NCBI GenBank assembly: GCA_017160915.1
Contig: JACAWG010000073.1
Coordinates: 94,385-158,384 of the forward strand
Direction of reading: 5' to 3'
Source of the DNA: Aggregatibacter actinomycetemcomitans
GTDB taxonomy: Bacteria > Pseudomonadota > Gammaproteobacteria > Enterobacterales > Pasteurellaceae
DNA length: 64,000 bases
Shown: one piece after another, positions 53,799-63,820 of the stretch
Numbering within the stretch: the first letter of the stretch is position 1
Layout of the letters: each line of letters opens with the position of its first letter
Program-made: the position numbers and the translations under genes
The notes under the pieces: model-generated
Seen by the model: only the letters and a program-made list of their open reading frames with translations
Databases searched by the model: none
Told to the model about the DNA's origin: nothing

Positions 53799-56216
53799 TT
53801 AATTGACCGCACTTCTGGAAACGGTTTTCTTACGGCGACCGGTTTTTACCGCCGAAATCGGATCCAGTTTGACAAACTCAACGCCCAGCGGCGGATTTTC
53901 CAACGCAAGACCTAACACCTCGTCGATGGTTTCCACCGCATGAATCTTCAGATCGCGTTTCGCATTTTCCGGAATGTCTTCCAAATCCTTCACGTTATCT
54001 TTCGGAATAATCACGGTTTTAATTCCGCCACGGTGTGCCGCCAGCAATTTCTCTTTTAAACCGCCAATCGGCAATACTTTACCGCGCAGACTGATTTCAC
54101 CGGTCATCGCCACTTCCGATTTCACCGGATTGCCGGTTAAACAGGAAACCAAGGCGGTGCACATTGCAATCCCCGCACTCGGACCATCTTTCGGTGTCGC
54201 ACCGTCCGGCACATGGATATGAATATCGCGTTTTTCGTGGAATTCAGGGTTAATGCCCAATTTATCCGCACGGGAACGCACTACGGTCATTGCCGCCTGA
54301 ATGGATTCTTTCATCACATCGCCAAGAGAACCGGTGTAGCTGAGTTTGCCTTTGCCCGGCACCGACGCGGTTTCAATGGTGAGCAAATCACCGCCCACTT
54401 CCGTCCATGCCAGACCGGTGACTTCACCGACGCGGTTTTGCGTATCGGCACGACCGAATTCAAAGCGTTTTACGCCCAGGTAATCGTGCAGGTTTTTCGC
54501 ATTGACTTTGATGGATTTTAATTTTTTATCTAGCAGTAAGGTTTTTACTGCCTTACGACAGATTTTTGAAATTTCACGTTCCAGATTACGCACCCCAGCT
54601 TCACGGGTGTAGCAGCGGATAATATCCACAATCGCACTTTCATCAATGGTTAATTCGCCCGTTTTTAAGCCATTACGCTCCATTTGTTTGGCGATTAAAT
54701 GACGGATGGCGATATTCAGTTTTTCATCTTCCGTATAACCGGATAAACGAATCACTTCCATACGATCCAACAACGGCGTCGGAATATGCATGGAGTTGGA
54801 CGTCGCCACAAACATCACATCGGATAAATCATAATCCACTTCCAGATAATGATCGTTAAAGTGGGCATTTTGTTCCGGATCCAATACTTCCAATAAAGCG
54901 GACGCCGGATCACCACGCATATCGGAGGACATTTTATCAATTTCATCTAACAGGAAGAGCGGATTTTTCACGCCGACTTTCGCCATTTTCTGAATAAGTT
55001 TGCCCGGCAGCGATCCAATATAAGTTTTGCGGTGACCGCGAATTTCCGCTTCGTCACGCACGCCGCCCAGCGCCATACGCACATATTTACGCCCTGTTGC
55101 ATTGGCGATAGATTGCCCTAAAGAGGTTTTACCTACCCCCGGTGGTCCCACCAAGCAAAGAATCGGACCTTTCAACTGATTTAAACGGGTTTGAACCGCA
55201 AGGTATTCCAGAATACGTTCTTTCACCCGCTCCAAACCGTAGTGATCGGCATCTAAAATTTCCTGCGCCTTGGCAAGATCTTTTTTCACTTTGGTACGTT
55301 TGTGCCAAGGCACTTGTAACATCCAATCAATATAACTGCGCACCACCGTCGCTTCCGCCGACATCGGCGACATCATTTTTAATTTTTGCAATTCGGCTTC
55401 GGTTTTCTCACGCGCTTCCAGCGGCATTTTCGCCTCTTCAATTTTTTGGCGTAGCTGCTCGATTTCACTCACGGTATTTTCTACTTCACCGAGCTCTTTT
55501 TGAATCGCTTTAATTTGCTCATTCAAATAGTAATCGCGTTGGCTTTTTTCCATTTGTTTTTTCACGCGACCGCGAATGCGTTTCTCGACCTGCAATAAAT
55601 CCGCTTCCGATTGCATTAAACCAAGCAAATATTCAAAACGCTCCACCACATTGTTCATTTCCAGCACCGCCTGTTTTTGTGCGACGGAAACCGGCAAATG
55701 AGACGCCAAGGTATCGCTTAATTGTTCAAGATTTTCAATTTGTTGTAATGCGGAAAGAATATCAGGCTGAACTTTTTTGTTTAAATTCAAATAGTTTTGA
55801 AATTCATCCAACGCCGCTTTGTGGACGACTTGTAATTCTTTCTTATTACCAAGCGTACTGTTCAACGGCTCAATTTGCACCTGAAAATGTTCACCGGAAT
55901 CTTCAATATGATGAATTTTGGCGCGCTGTTGCCCTTCCACCAACACTTTTACTGTACCGTCCGGCAACTTTAACAGCTGAATAATGTTGGCAATGGTGCC
56001 CACATCATATAAATCTTCAATGCCCGGTTCTTCCAATTCCGCCTGTTTTTGCGAAACCAACAACAGCTGTTTTCCATTATTCATGGCTTCGTCAAGACTG
56101 CTAATGGATCGCGGTCTGCCGACAAATAACGGCATCACCATGTAAGGAAACACGACAACATCGCGCAATGGCAATACCGGTATGGTTTGTAATTCTGATT
56201 TTTTTGCTCTCATCAT
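53799..56216 (-). CDS. lon: ATP-dependent protease Lon
   Basis: The 805-residue protein has the N-terminal substrate domain (IPVLPLRDVVVFPYMVMPLFVGR), AAA+ Walker A GPPGVGKTSLGQSIA with DEIDKM, and the protease domain with catalytic Ser in PKDGPSAGIAM and Lys in GGLKEKLLAAHRGG. Length is near normal. It degrades misfolded and regulatory proteins. A good sigma-32 promoter lies upstream (56251-56279). A second Met directly follows the first, leaving the exact start open. Confidence 0.98.
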   Translation of the reverse strand: MMRAKKSELQTIPVLPLRDVVVFPYMVMPLFVGRPRSISSLDEAMNNGKQLLLVSQKQAELEEPGIEDLYDVGTIANIIQLLKLPDGTVKVLVEGQQRAKIHHIEDSGEHFQVQIEPLNSTLGNKKELQVVHKAALDEFQNYLNLNKKVQPDILSALQQIENLEQLSDTLASHLPVSVAQKQAVLEMNNVVERFEYLLGLMQSEADLLQVEKRIRGRVKKQMEKSQRDYYLNEQIKAIQKELGEVENTVSEIEQLRQKIEEAKMPLEAREKTEAELQKLKMMSPMSAEATVVRSYIDWMLQVPWHKRTKVKKDLAKAQEILDADHYGLERVKERILEYLAVQTRLNQLKGPILCLVGPPGVGKTSLGQSIANATGRKYVRMALGGVRDEAEIRGHRKTYIGSLPGKLIQKMAKVGVKNPLFLLDEIDKMSSDMRGDPASALLEVLDPEQNAHFNDHYLEVDYDLSDVMFVATSNSMHIPTPLLDRMEVIRLSGYTEDEKLNIAIRHLIAKQMERNGLKTGELTIDESAIVDIIRCYTREAGVRNLEREISKICRKAVKTLLLDKKLKSIKVNAKNLHDYLGVKRFEFGRADTQNRVGEVTGLAWTEVGGDLLTIETASVPGKGKLSYTGSLGDVMKESIQAAMTVVRSRADKLGINPEFHEKRDIHIHVPDGATPKDGPSAGIAMCTALVSCLTGNPVKSEVAMTGEISLRGKVLPIGGLKEKLLAAHRGGIKTVIIPKDNVKDLEDIPENAKRDLKIHAVETIDEVLGLALENPPLGVEFVKLDPISAVKTGRRKKTVSRSAVN

Positions 56217-56250
56217 GTACTCTCTTATCTAAATTCCGCTGGTTTGGCTC

Positions 56251-56279
56251 TATATTGGGATGGATTATGTAAATTCAAG
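56251..56279 (-). promoter_or_regulatory. Sigma-32 heat-shock promoter of lon
   Basis: On the minus strand CTTGAA (complement of 56274-56279) is followed after 14 bases by CCCAATATA (complement of 56251-56259). This closely fits the sigma-32 form CTTGAA-N11-16-CCCCATNT. It lies about 35 bases before the lon start. Confidence 0.7.
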
Positions 56280-56409
56280 ACCTAAAACAGATATGCCGGC
56301 ACAGAAAAGTGCGGTCGTTTTTTCAGTATTTTTTTATTATTGGAACGGCTGTCAGTATAACCGAAATCGATTGGGGTAAGGCAAAATAAAAAAGAAAATT
56401 CATTAAGAA

Positions 56410-56499
56410 TGGCGGTGAGAGGGGGATTCGAACCCCCGATGCAGTTTCCCACATACACGCTTTCCAGGCGTGCTCCTTCAACCACTCGGACATCTCACC
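56410..56499 (-). tRNA. tRNA-Ser (anticodon GGA)
   Basis: The 90-base sequence on the minus strand has a 7-base acceptor stem GGTGAGA/TCTCACC, discriminator G and encoded CCA (ending at 56410). The anticodon arm is ACGCCTGGAAAGCGT, with GGA in the loop, and the T arm is GGGGGTTCGAATCCCCC. A long variable arm, usual for tRNA-Ser, lies between them. Confidence 0.97.
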
Positions 56500-56653
56500 G
56501 TGATTAGGACTTGCGCACTATAAGGATTTCATTGAGCCTCGTCAAGTATTTTTGCAATTTGTGTGATTAGAAGATAAAAATTTCACCAACAATAGAGTAA
56601 AATAAGCGCGAATTAAAGGGCTATTCCATTCACTCTCACATCTTATTTTCATT

Positions 56654-58399
56654 ATGCTAAAAAAATGGTTTCTTTCTAAAAATGTGTTCTTGGCGGTTAA
56701 ACCTTTCAGCGCGCTAAAAGACAGTTTCCGTGCGGGCTACAGTTCCCGTCATTTAATCAAAGACATTATCGCCGGTCTTACCGTCGGGATTATCGCCATT
56801 CCGCTTTCTATGGCGTTGGCAATTGCCAGTGGCGTACCGCCGCAGCACGGGTTATATACGGCAATTGTGGCGGGGATTATCATCGCCCTTGCCGGCGGTT
56901 CCCGCTTTAATATTTCCGGGCCGACCGCCGCCTTTGTGGTGATTTTATATCCCGTCACCCAACAATTCGGGCTAAGCGGCTTGTTGATGGCAACCCTGCT
57001 GTCGGGCATTATTTTGGTGTTAATGGCGCTTTTCCGTTTAGGGCGATTAATCGAATATATTCCGCTGCCCGTCACGCTCGGCTTCACATCGGGTATCGGC
57101 ATTGTTATCGCCACCTTGCAAATCAAGGACTTTCTCGGTTTAGACATTTCACAAATGCCGTCTCATTATCTTGAAAAAATACAAGTCATTTTGACCGCAC
57201 TTCCAAGCATCAACTGGGCGGATACCGCCGTCGGCGTCGTCACTCTGTTCGTCTTAACCCAATGGCACAAACTGCGCCTGCCGATTCCGGGACATTTGCC
57301 GGCGGTGATTATCGCCACCTTATTATCTTTAGGGCTGACCCATTTCGGCTTTTCCGTCGCCACCATCGGATCACAATTTCAATATACATTATCCGACGGC
57401 AGCACCGGTTTTGGTATTCCCAGCGTTCTGCCGGAGTTTGCCTTGCCGTGGAACATCCCCGATGCCCAAGGCAACCTGATTAATTGGAACTTCGACACCA
57501 TTCAAAGCCTGCTTCCCGCCGCGTTTTCTATGGCGGTATTAGGCGCTATCGAATCCTTATTGTGTGCGGTCGTACTGGATAACATGACCGACACCAAACA
57601 CCATTCCAATAACGAACTGTTGGCGCAAGGTTTAGGCAATATCGCCTCCCCGTTCTTCGGCGGTATTACCGCCACCGCCGCCATCGCCCGTTCGGCGGTG
57701 AACGTCAAATCCGGTGCGGTCTCGCCGTTTTCCGGTGTGGTTCATGCGTTATTGGTGCTTTTTGCCCTATTATTCTTCGCACCGGCACTTTCCTATTTGC
57801 CGTTATCTTCCATGGCAGCGTTATTATTGGTCGTCGCCTGGCACATGGCGGATTTACCGCAAATCATTCAACTGATTCGCCGCTCAGGACGCAATGAAAT
57901 CACGGTGTTATTGGTCTGTCTGGTGCTTACGGTGCTCTTTGACATGGTTATCGCCATTTCGGTGGGTGTCTTACTGGCAAGTCTATTATTTATCCGTACC
58001 ATCGCGGAAATGACCAAATCCATCAGCATTGCCGTGCCGGAAGATTTAGACGACGTATTAATTTACCGTATCAGCGGCCCGCTCTTTTTCGCAGCGGCGG
58101 ATAATCTCTTCGCTGACCTGCACGACAAAACCGTACACACGGATCACGAAATCAAACACATCGTTTTACAATGCGATGCCGTAACCGTGCTGGACACAGG
58201 GGGCATCCACGCCCTCACCCGTTTCGTGCAGCATATGCTTCCGCACCAACAACTTTATATGTGCAATATGCAATTCCAACCGCTGCGGACTATCGTTAAA
58301 TCCGGTAGCCTGCCGGAAATCAAAAAAATCAACTTCGCCACCGATTTGCCGGAAGCATTGAATAAAATTCGGGAGTTTGAGGGAATTGAGGTTAAATGA
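56654..58399 (+). CDS. SulP family anion transporter with STAS domain
   Basis: The 581-residue protein has the SulP membrane domain (about residues 30-430; [56 protein letters not shown]) and a C-terminal STAS domain ([20 protein letters not shown]...[21 protein letters not shown]). Members exchange sulfate, bicarbonate or C4-dicarboxylates; E. coli DauA (YchM) carries succinate. The substrate here is not determined. It is followed 46 bases later by eda. Confidence 0.88.
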   Translation: MLKKWFLSKNVFLAVKPFSALKDSFRAGYSSRHLIKDIIAGLTVGIIAIPLSMALAIASGVPPQHGLYTAIVAGIIIALAGGSRFNISGPTAAFVVILYPVTQQFGLSGLLMATLLSGIILVLMALFRLGRLIEYIPLPVTLGFTSGIGIVIATLQIKDFLGLDISQMPSHYLEKIQVILTALPSINWADTAVGVVTLFVLTQWHKLRLPIPGHLPAVIIATLLSLGLTHFGFSVATIGSQFQYTLSDGSTGFGIPSVLPEFALPWNIPDAQGNLINWNFDTIQSLLPAAFSMAVLGAIESLLCAVVLDNMTDTKHHSNNELLAQGLGNIASPFFGGITATAAIARSAVNVKSGAVSPFSGVVHALLVLFALLFFAPALSYLPLSSMAALLLVVAWHMADLPQIIQLIRRSGRNEITVLLVCLVLTVLFDMVIAISVGVLLASLLFIRTIAEMTKSISIAVPEDLDDVLIYRISGPLFFAAADNLFADLHDKTVHTDHEIKHIVLQCDAVTVLDTGGIHALTRFVQHMLPHQQLYMCNMQFQPLRTIVKSGSLPEIKKINFATDLPEALNKIREFEGIEVK

Positions 58400-58445
58400 T
58401 TGATTTGAAAATCATTAAAATATAACGAAGTGAAAAGGAGAAAAA

Positions 58446-59087
58446 ATGTCATACACACTCGCGCAAATCACCCAACAACTCCGCCGACTGAAAGTCGTGC
58501 CGGTCATTGCCTTAGATCATGCGGAAGATATTTTACCCCTGGCGGATACCTTGGCACAAAACGGTTTGCCGGTGGCGGAAATTACCTTTCGCTCTGAAGC
58601 GGCGGCGGAGGCGATTCGTTTGTTACGCGCCGACAAACCGGATTTTTTAATCGCAGCCGGAACCGTTTTAACGGCGGAACAAGTGGTATTAGCCAAAAAC
58701 AGCGGCGCAGATGTGGTCGTCACACCGGGATTTAACCCTAAAATCGTGCAATTATGCCAAGATTTAGCCTTGCCCATCACACCGGGAGTCAACAATCCGA
58801 TGGCAATTGAAGCCGCGTTGGACGTCGGTATTGAAACCGTGAAATTCTTCCCGGCGGAAGCCTCCGGCGGCGTGAAAATGATTAAAGCCTTATTAGGCCC
58901 TTACGCACAGTTACAAATTATGCCGACGGGCGGTATCGGTATGCAGAATATTAAAGATTATCTGGCGATTCCCAATGTGGTGGCGTGCGGCGGTTCCTGG
59001 TTTGTGGAAAAAAAACTTATCAATGAAAAAAACTGGCAGGAAATCGGGCGATTGACGAAAGACGTGGTGGAGTGGGTTCAGTTGTAA
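58446..59087 (+). CDS. eda: KDPG/KHG aldolase
   Basis: The 213-residue enzyme splits 2-keto-3-deoxy-6-phosphogluconate to pyruvate and glyceraldehyde-3-phosphate (and 4-hydroxy-2-oxoglutarate to pyruvate and glyoxylate). Glu in LPVAEITFRSEAA, the Schiff-base Lys in ETVKFFPAEASGGVKMIKAL and GGIGMQNIKDYLAIPNVVACGGSW match Eda. AAGGAGA lies just before ATG. No edd gene is visible nearby. Confidence 0.93.
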   Translation: MSYTLAQITQQLRRLKVVPVIALDHAEDILPLADTLAQNGLPVAEITFRSEAAAEAIRLLRADKPDFLIAAGTVLTAEQVVLAKNSGADVVVTPGFNPKIVQLCQDLALPITPGVNNPMAIEAALDVGIETVKFFPAEASGGVKMIKALLGPYAQLQIMPTGGIGMQNIKDYLAIPNVVACGGSWFVEKKLINEKNWQEIGRLTKDVVEWVQL

Positions 59088-59096
59088 TCGGAATGA

Positions 59097-59141
59097 AAAA
59101 AGTGCGGTGGAAAAACACAATGAATTTCCACCGCACTTTTT
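59097..59141. terminator. Paired uptake-signal terminator between eda and serA
   Basis: AAAAAGTGCGGTGGAAA (59097-59113) pairs perfectly with its complement (59125-59141) over 17 bases around an 11-base loop. A and T runs on both sides suit the convergent eda and serA genes. Confidence 0.9.
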
Positions 59142-59153
59142 ATTTATGGAAGA

Positions 59154-60386
59154 TTAAAACAACACCCGTGCGCGAATGGTGCCGTCGATTTCGCGTAATT
59201 TTGCCAATAACGGCGCGGTGTCTTCCGTTTCCACGTCAATGACGACGTAACCGATTTTCGGGTCGGTTTGTAAGTATTGCGCGGCGATGTTCACGTTGGC
59301 TTCCACGAAAATCTGGTTGATGCGATTGAGCACGCCCGGACGGTTTTCGTGAATATGCAACAAGCGTTTGGAGCCCTCGTGTTCCGGCAGGGAAACTTCC
59401 GGGAAGTTGACGGAGGACAGGGTTGAGCCGTTGTCGGAATATTTCACGAATTTGCCCGCCACTTCAAAACCGATATTTTCCTGCGCTTCGGCAGTTGAAC
59501 CACCGATGTGTGGAGTTAATAGCACGTTGTCGAATTTGCGTAACGGTGAGACGAATTCTTCATTGATGGACGCCGGTTCTTTCGGGAACACGTCAATTGC
59601 CGCACCACGCACTTTGCCTTCTTCCAAGGCTTTTGCCAGCGCGTCAATATCCACCACCGTGCCGCGTGCCGCGTTAATTAAAATGGAATCCTGTTTTAAC
59701 TGCGCAATGCGTTCCGCGCTAATTAAATTACGGGTGGAAGGCAAATCCGGCACGTGCAGGGAAATCACATCGCAGGAACCGAGCAATTCCTCTAGGCTAC
59801 GCACCTGTTTGGCGTTACCGAGCGGCAGTTTGTTTTCAATGTCGTAGAAATGCACATCCATGCCCAAGGATTCGGCAATAATACTCAACTGGGAACCGAT
59901 ATGACCGTAACCCACAATGCCCAGTTTTTTGCCGCGTACTTCGTGTGACCCCACGGCGGATTTATTCCACAACCCACGATGCACTTCAGCATTGGCTTGC
60001 GGAATGTTGCGCATTAATAACAAAATTTCGCCCAGCACCAATTCCGCCACGGAACGGGTGTTGGAGAACGGTGCGTTAAACACTGGGATACCGCGCGCTT
60101 TGGCGGCGTTTAAATCCACTTGGTTGGTGCCGATACAGAAACAGCCCACCGCAATAAGTTTCGGCGCGGCGGCAATCATCTCGGCGGTAAGGTTGGTGCG
60201 CGAACGCAAACCGATGAAATGGGCGTCTTTGATGGCGTCTTTCAAATCGTCGCCGTCCAAGGCTTTTTTGTGATAATCAATATTGGTGTAACCTGCGGCG
60301 TGCAAGGTATCCAAGGCGCTTTGGTGAACGCCTTCCAATAACACGAATTTGATTTTGGATTTATCCAATGAAACTTTGACTGTCAT
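59154..60386 (-). CDS. serA: D-3-phosphoglycerate dehydrogenase
   Basis: The 410-residue enzyme begins serine synthesis. It has NAD-binding GIVGYGHIGSQLSIIAESLGMDVHFYD, catalytic segments INAARGTVVDIDAL and HIGGSTAEAQENIG, and a C-terminal ACT domain (LLHIHENRPGVLNRINQIFVEANVNIAAQ) for serine feedback inhibition. Length equals E. coli SerA. It lies 19 bases after rpiA on the same strand, as in H. influenzae. Confidence 0.97.
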   Translation of the reverse strand: MTVKVSLDKSKIKFVLLEGVHQSALDTLHAAGYTNIDYHKKALDGDDLKDAIKDAHFIGLRSRTNLTAEMIAAAPKLIAVGCFCIGTNQVDLNAAKARGIPVFNAPFSNTRSVAELVLGEILLLMRNIPQANAEVHRGLWNKSAVGSHEVRGKKLGIVGYGHIGSQLSIIAESLGMDVHFYDIENKLPLGNAKQVRSLEELLGSCDVISLHVPDLPSTRNLISAERIAQLKQDSILINAARGTVVDIDALAKALEEGKVRGAAIDVFPKEPASINEEFVSPLRKFDNVLLTPHIGGSTAEAQENIGFEVAGKFVKYSDNGSTLSSVNFPEVSLPEHEGSKRLLHIHENRPGVLNRINQIFVEANVNIAAQYLQTDPKIGYVVIDVETEDTAPLLAKLREIDGTIRARVLF

Positions 60387-60405
60387 GTTTGCTCTCCAGT
60401 TATTT

Positions 60406-61062
60406 TTAAATTATTTTTGCGCCGCTCGGGGTGCCAACAATCACGGTGTCCGCCGCCCGCAAAGCGAAAATGCCGTTGGTTACCACGCCTGCAATGTCGT
60501 TTAATTCTTTTTCCATCGCCACCGGGTTCATAATCTCAAAATTATGCACATCCAAAATGATGTTGCCGTTATCGGTCACCACACCCTCACGATATTCCGG
60601 TGCGCCGCCTAATGCCACCAATTTACGTGCCACTTGCGAGCGCGCCATGGGGATCACTTCAATTGGCAACGGGAAAGTAGAGCCTAACACATCAACCTGC
60701 TTGCTGCTATCCACAATGCAGATGAAATTTTTTGCTAGTGCAGCCACAATTTTTTCACGTGTCAACGCCGCGCCGCCGCCTTTAATCATCATTTTTTGCG
60801 GATTGATTTCATCGGCGCCGTCCACATAAATATCCAACCCCGACACATCATTGGTGCTGAACACCTCAATGCCTTGTCGGCGCAATAATTCTTCCGATTT
60901 TTTGGATGCCGCGACCGCGCCTTTAATTTGATTTTTTAGCGCGCCCAGGGCTTCAATAAAACAATTGACGGTGGAACCGCTGCCCACGCCGACGATCATC
61001 TCCGGCTTTACAAATTGCAAAGCCGCTTGCGCGGCGATTTTCTTCATTTCAAGTTGATCCAT
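60406..61062 (-). CDS. rpiA: Ribose-5-phosphate isomerase A
   Basis: The 218-residue enzyme interconverts ribose-5- and ribulose-5-phosphate. Conserved segments are [16 protein letters not shown] (near residue 25), [34 protein letters not shown] and [12 protein letters not shown]. It has the normal length and AGGAGCA upstream of ATG. A PurR-like palindrome lies in the leader (61101-61116). It is the first gene of a pair with serA. Confidence 0.97.
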   Translation of the reverse strand: MDQLEMKKIAAQAALQFVKPEMIVGVGSGSTVNCFIEALGALKNQIKGAVAASKKSEELLRRQGIEVFSTNDVSGLDIYVDGADEINPQKMMIKGGGAALTREKIVAALAKNFICIVDSSKQVDVLGSTFPLPIEVIPMARSQVARKLVALGGAPEYREGVVTDNGNIILDVHNFEIMNPVAMEKELNDIAGVVTNGIFALRAADTVIVGTPSGAKII

Positions 61063-61083
61063 TTTTGCTCCTTAATAACAAAA

Positions 61084-61120
61084 TTACGCGATGTTATCTC
61101 GCGTAAACGTTTGCGTTTAC
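61084..61120 (-). promoter_or_regulatory. PurR-like box and two mutually exclusive hairpins before rpiA
   Basis: GCGTAAACGTTTGCGT (61101-61116) matches the PurR consensus ACGCAAACGTTTGCGT at 14 of 16 bases. TTACGCGA (61084-61091) can pair with TCGCGTAA (61099-61106), while GTAAACG (61103-61109) can pair with CGTTTAC (61114-61120); the two stems share bases and cannot form together. The site is about 40-55 bases before the rpiA start. Confidence 0.55.
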
Positions 61121-61161
61121 TTTAATCAGTTTTCCGGGGATAAACAAGTGGCGGGCAAATT

Positions 61162-62331
61162 TTATTCCGGCAAAAAGCGTTCCAACAGTTCATTTAAAAA
61201 CAGTTTGCCGTGCTCGGTGATCTGCCAAGTGCGGTCGGTTTCCGTGATGAATTTCTGTTCCTGCGCCCAAAGGATGTCATTTGCTACCGCATTTAAAGAC
61301 AAGCCTGTCAGTTGCTCAAAGTCGCTTTTCGGGACGGGTTCGAGCAAGCGGAAACGGTTCATAAAGAACTCAAACGGGCGATCTTCCGCGTTCACCGACC
61401 GTTCTTCATACAAATACTCTCCGCGCATATAGCCTTTCGGGTGTTTGGTTTTGCTGTAACGCAGGATATTGCCATTGGGAAAACTGAGCTTGCCGTGTGC
61501 GCCGCAACCGATGGCAAGATAATCGCCGAATCGCCAATAATTTAAATTATGTTGGCACTGAAAGCCCGCTTTAGCGTAGGCGGAGGTTTCGTATTGTTGA
61601 TAACCGGCGGCGGTGAGTAATTGATGTCCCCGGTCGAAAATATCCCACAATTCGTCCTCGTCGGGCAGCTTAGGCGGGCGGTAAGCGAACATGGTGTTCG
61701 GTTCGATGGTGAGCTGATACCAGGACAAATGCGGCGGCGCAAGCGCAATGGCTTGGCGTAAATCGTCCAGCGCTTCGTTTAAGGTTTGATTCGGCAAGCC
61801 GTGCATTAAATCCAGATTGAAACTACGCAGATGAGAAACGCCGGCAAAACCCACCGCACTTTTGGCTTCTTCGGCGTTATGAATGCGCCCCAGTTTTTGT
61901 AATTTTTCATCGGAAAAACTTTGAATGCCCATGGAAATACGGTTCACGCCCGCCTGCACATAACCGCGAAAACGCGCTGCTTCCACCGTGCCGGGATTGG
62001 ATTCCAGGGTGATTTCAATATTCGGCGCAAAAGGAAGGCGTTGTTCGATCTGGGCTAATAAATATCCAATGGTTTCCTCGGAAAACAGGCTTGGCGTGCC
62101 GCCACCGATAAAAATGGAATGAAGCGGGCGCTGTTGCACGCTTTCCTGATAACGCGCCAAATCTGCCGTTAAATCCGCCAACAGATGCTGCACATAATCC
62201 TGCTCGGGGATTGCGCCTTTTTGCGCGTGCGAATTGAAATCGCAGTACGGGCATTTCTGCACGCACCACGGAATGTGAACGTATAAACTCAGCGGAGGCA
62301 ATACCAACGGGTTCAACATCGCCGCCGACAT
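61162..62331 (-). CDS. hemW: Heme chaperone HemW (radical SAM)
   Basis: The 389-residue protein was long annotated as coproporphyrinogen dehydrogenase but relatives act as heme chaperones. The radical-SAM motif C-x3-C-x2-C lies in HIPWCVQKCPYCDFNSH near the N-terminus, with FIGGGTPSLFS and MGIQSFSDEKLQKLGRIHN following. Starts at 62331 or 62319 are both possible; neither has a clear ribosome-binding site. The frame overlaps or abuts the ybjQ stop, so coupling with ybjQ is likely. Confidence 0.9.
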   Translation of the reverse strand: MSAAMLNPLVLPPLSLYVHIPWCVQKCPYCDFNSHAQKGAIPEQDYVQHLLADLTADLARYQESVQQRPLHSIFIGGGTPSLFSEETIGYLLAQIEQRLPFAPNIEITLESNPGTVEAARFRGYVQAGVNRISMGIQSFSDEKLQKLGRIHNAEEAKSAVGFAGVSHLRSFNLDLMHGLPNQTLNEALDDLRQAIALAPPHLSWYQLTIEPNTMFAYRPPKLPDEDELWDIFDRGHQLLTAAGYQQYETSAYAKAGFQCQHNLNYWRFGDYLAIGCGAHGKLSFPNGNILRYSKTKHPKGYMRGEYLYEERSVNAEDRPFEFFMNRFRLLEPVPKSDFEQLTGLSLNAVANDILWAQEQKFITETDRTWQITEHGKLFLNELLERFLPE

Positions 62332-62332
62332 G

Positions 62333-62656
62333 CTAACGTACAACCACGGCGGTGCCGCTCGCTACGATCATGAACATACTTTTGGACTCGGAGGTGATGG
62401 TGGTGTAATTCACTTCCACGCCCACAACCGCATTGGCGCCCAAGGCTCTGGCATTTTTCTCCATCTCGTCCAAAGCGTCTTTGCGTGACTTAGTGATACG
62501 TGATTCATACATCCCGGCGCGTCCGCCGATAATGTCGGTGATACCGGCAAAGAAATCACGAATAAAATTCGATCCGGCGACCACTTCGCCGAAGACCAGC
62601 TGTTTGTATTCCACGATTTGTTTGCCTTCAATATGAGGTGTGGTGGTGATAATCAT
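62333..62656 (-). CDS. ybjQ: YbjQ/UPF0145 family protein
   Basis: The 107-residue protein matches the UPF0145 heavy-metal-binding-domain family: MIITTTPHIEGKQIVEYKQLVFGEVVAGSNFIRDFFAGITDIIGGRAGMYE is the conserved start. Members form pentamers; function is not known. It lies 38 bases after rdgB and overlaps the hemW region, forming a minus-strand unit. Confidence 0.9.
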   Translation of the reverse strand: MIITTTPHIEGKQIVEYKQLVFGEVVAGSNFIRDFFAGITDIIGGRAGMYESRITKSRKDALDEMEKNARALGANAVVGVEVNYTTITSESKSMFMIVASGTAVVVR

Positions 62657-62694
62657 GTTGCTTCCTTAAATTCGTTGCGAAAAACGACCGCACT

Positions 62695-63288
62695 TTATGC
62701 GCTCAATTTCGTTTTAAGCACCGCTAACGCGCGGGCGCGGTGAGAGATTTTCTTTTTCTCGACGGTGTCCAGTTCGGCAAAGGTGCAACCCTGTTGCGGG
62801 CTGAAAAATAATGCGTCGTAACCGAACCCGTTTTCGCCTTTTTCCTCAAAAGCGATGACGCCATGGCATTCGCCTTGCGCGATAATCGGCGACGGGTCGG
62901 CGGGATGTTGCAAGAGCACGATGGTGCTGACGAATTTGGCTTTGCGCTGTTCTGCCGGCACATGGGCTAACTCCGCCAATAATTTGGCACGATTTTTGGC
63001 GTCATTGCCCTCTTCGCCGGCATAGCGTGCGGAATACAGCCCCGGCGCACCGTTCAACGCGTCAACCACCAATCCGGAATCATCGGCGATGGCAGGCAAA
63101 CCGGATTTTTCGGCGGCATAGCGCGCTTTTAAAATGGCATTCTCAACGAACGTCAGCCCCGTTTCTTCCGGGCTGTCGATACCTAAATCCGTTTGAGCAA
63201 TCACGTCAAAACCGAAATCCGCCAACACATCCGCCATTTCTTTGACTTTGCCTTGGTTGCCGGTCGCCAATACAATTTTTTGCTTCAT
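62695..63288 (-). CDS. rdgB: dITP/XTP pyrophosphatase RdgB
   Basis: The 197-residue enzyme removes non-canonical purine nucleotides. Motifs [63 protein letters not shown] and [19 protein letters not shown] fit the family. ATG 63288 matches the family start; the longer frame to 63375 runs through the terminator of comE1 and is rejected. A single uptake signal overlaps its stop. Confidence 0.96.
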   Translation of the reverse strand: MKQKIVLATGNQGKVKEMADVLADFGFDVIAQTDLGIDSPEETGLTFVENAILKARYAAEKSGLPAIADDSGLVVDALNGAPGLYSARYAGEEGNDAKNRAKLLAELAHVPAEQRKAKFVSTIVLLQHPADPSPIIAQGECHGVIAFEEKGENGFGYDALFFSPQQGCTFAELDTVEKKKISHRARALAVLKTKLSA

Positions 63289-63346
63289 GTTTGTTCTCTC
63301 AAGTGCGGTTGAAAAATGCCCTGTATTATAACTGCGCCCAATAAAA

Positions 63347-63371
63347 AAGACGAGGAACATTGCCTCGTCTT
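63347..63371 (-). terminator. Terminator of comE1
   Basis: AAGACGAGG (63347-63355) pairs with CCTCGTCTT (63363-63371), with TTTTTT following on the minus strand. It lies 29 bases after the comE1 stop. Confidence 0.88.
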
Positions 63372-63399
63372 GCATTAAAACAACAACTAAAGGGAAAAA

Positions 63400-63729
63400 T
63401 TATAAGGCGATACGGTCGCGATTTTTTTCTAAGGTCGCTTTGCCGATGCCTTGCACTTCCAACAACTGCTCCACCGCGCTGAAAGCACCGTGTTTTTCAC
63501 GATACTGCACCACCGCTTCCGCTTTTTTCGCGCCGATGCCCACAAGGGCTTTTTGAATTTCCGTTGCCGTGGCGGTGTTAATATTCACTTTTTCGCCCAC
63601 TGTTGCCGTAGCCGCCGGTTGCTCCGTTTGCACCGCCGGTTCAGCCGCTTTTTCCGCCGCCGCGGCAGAACCCGCGAACACCGAGCCTAACACGAACAGC
63701 GAAGCTAAAAGATGTTTCATTGCCTTCAT
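63400..63729 (-). CDS. comE1: Competence DNA-binding protein ComE1 (ComEA-like)
   Basis: The 109-residue precursor has a signal peptide (MKAMKHLLASLFVLGSVFAGSAAAAE) and a helix-hairpin-helix DNA-binding domain: VNINTATATEIQKALVGIGAKKAEAVVQYREKHGAFSAVEQLLEVQGIGKATLEKN. ComEA proteins bind incoming DNA in the periplasm during natural transformation. ATG 63729 gives the right signal peptide; the longer frame to 63777 has no support. A CRP-S site is about 110 bases upstream. Confidence 0.9.
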   Translation of the reverse strand: MKAMKHLLASLFVLGSVFAGSAAAAEKAAEPAVQTEQPAATATVGEKVNINTATATEIQKALVGIGAKKAEAVVQYREKHGAFSAVEQLLEVQGIGKATLEKNRDRIAL

Positions 63730-63820
63730 AGTGATTCCTTTTCTGACTAAAGTTAAAACAAACGTTGAATCAATCAACGGGCGTACTTTGCCGAAAAGGG
63801 AAAAAACGCGCGAGAAAATG

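Noticed and set aside
63291..63375. N-terminal extension of RdgB to 63375
   Set aside because: The added residues read through the comE1 terminator and are absent from the family.
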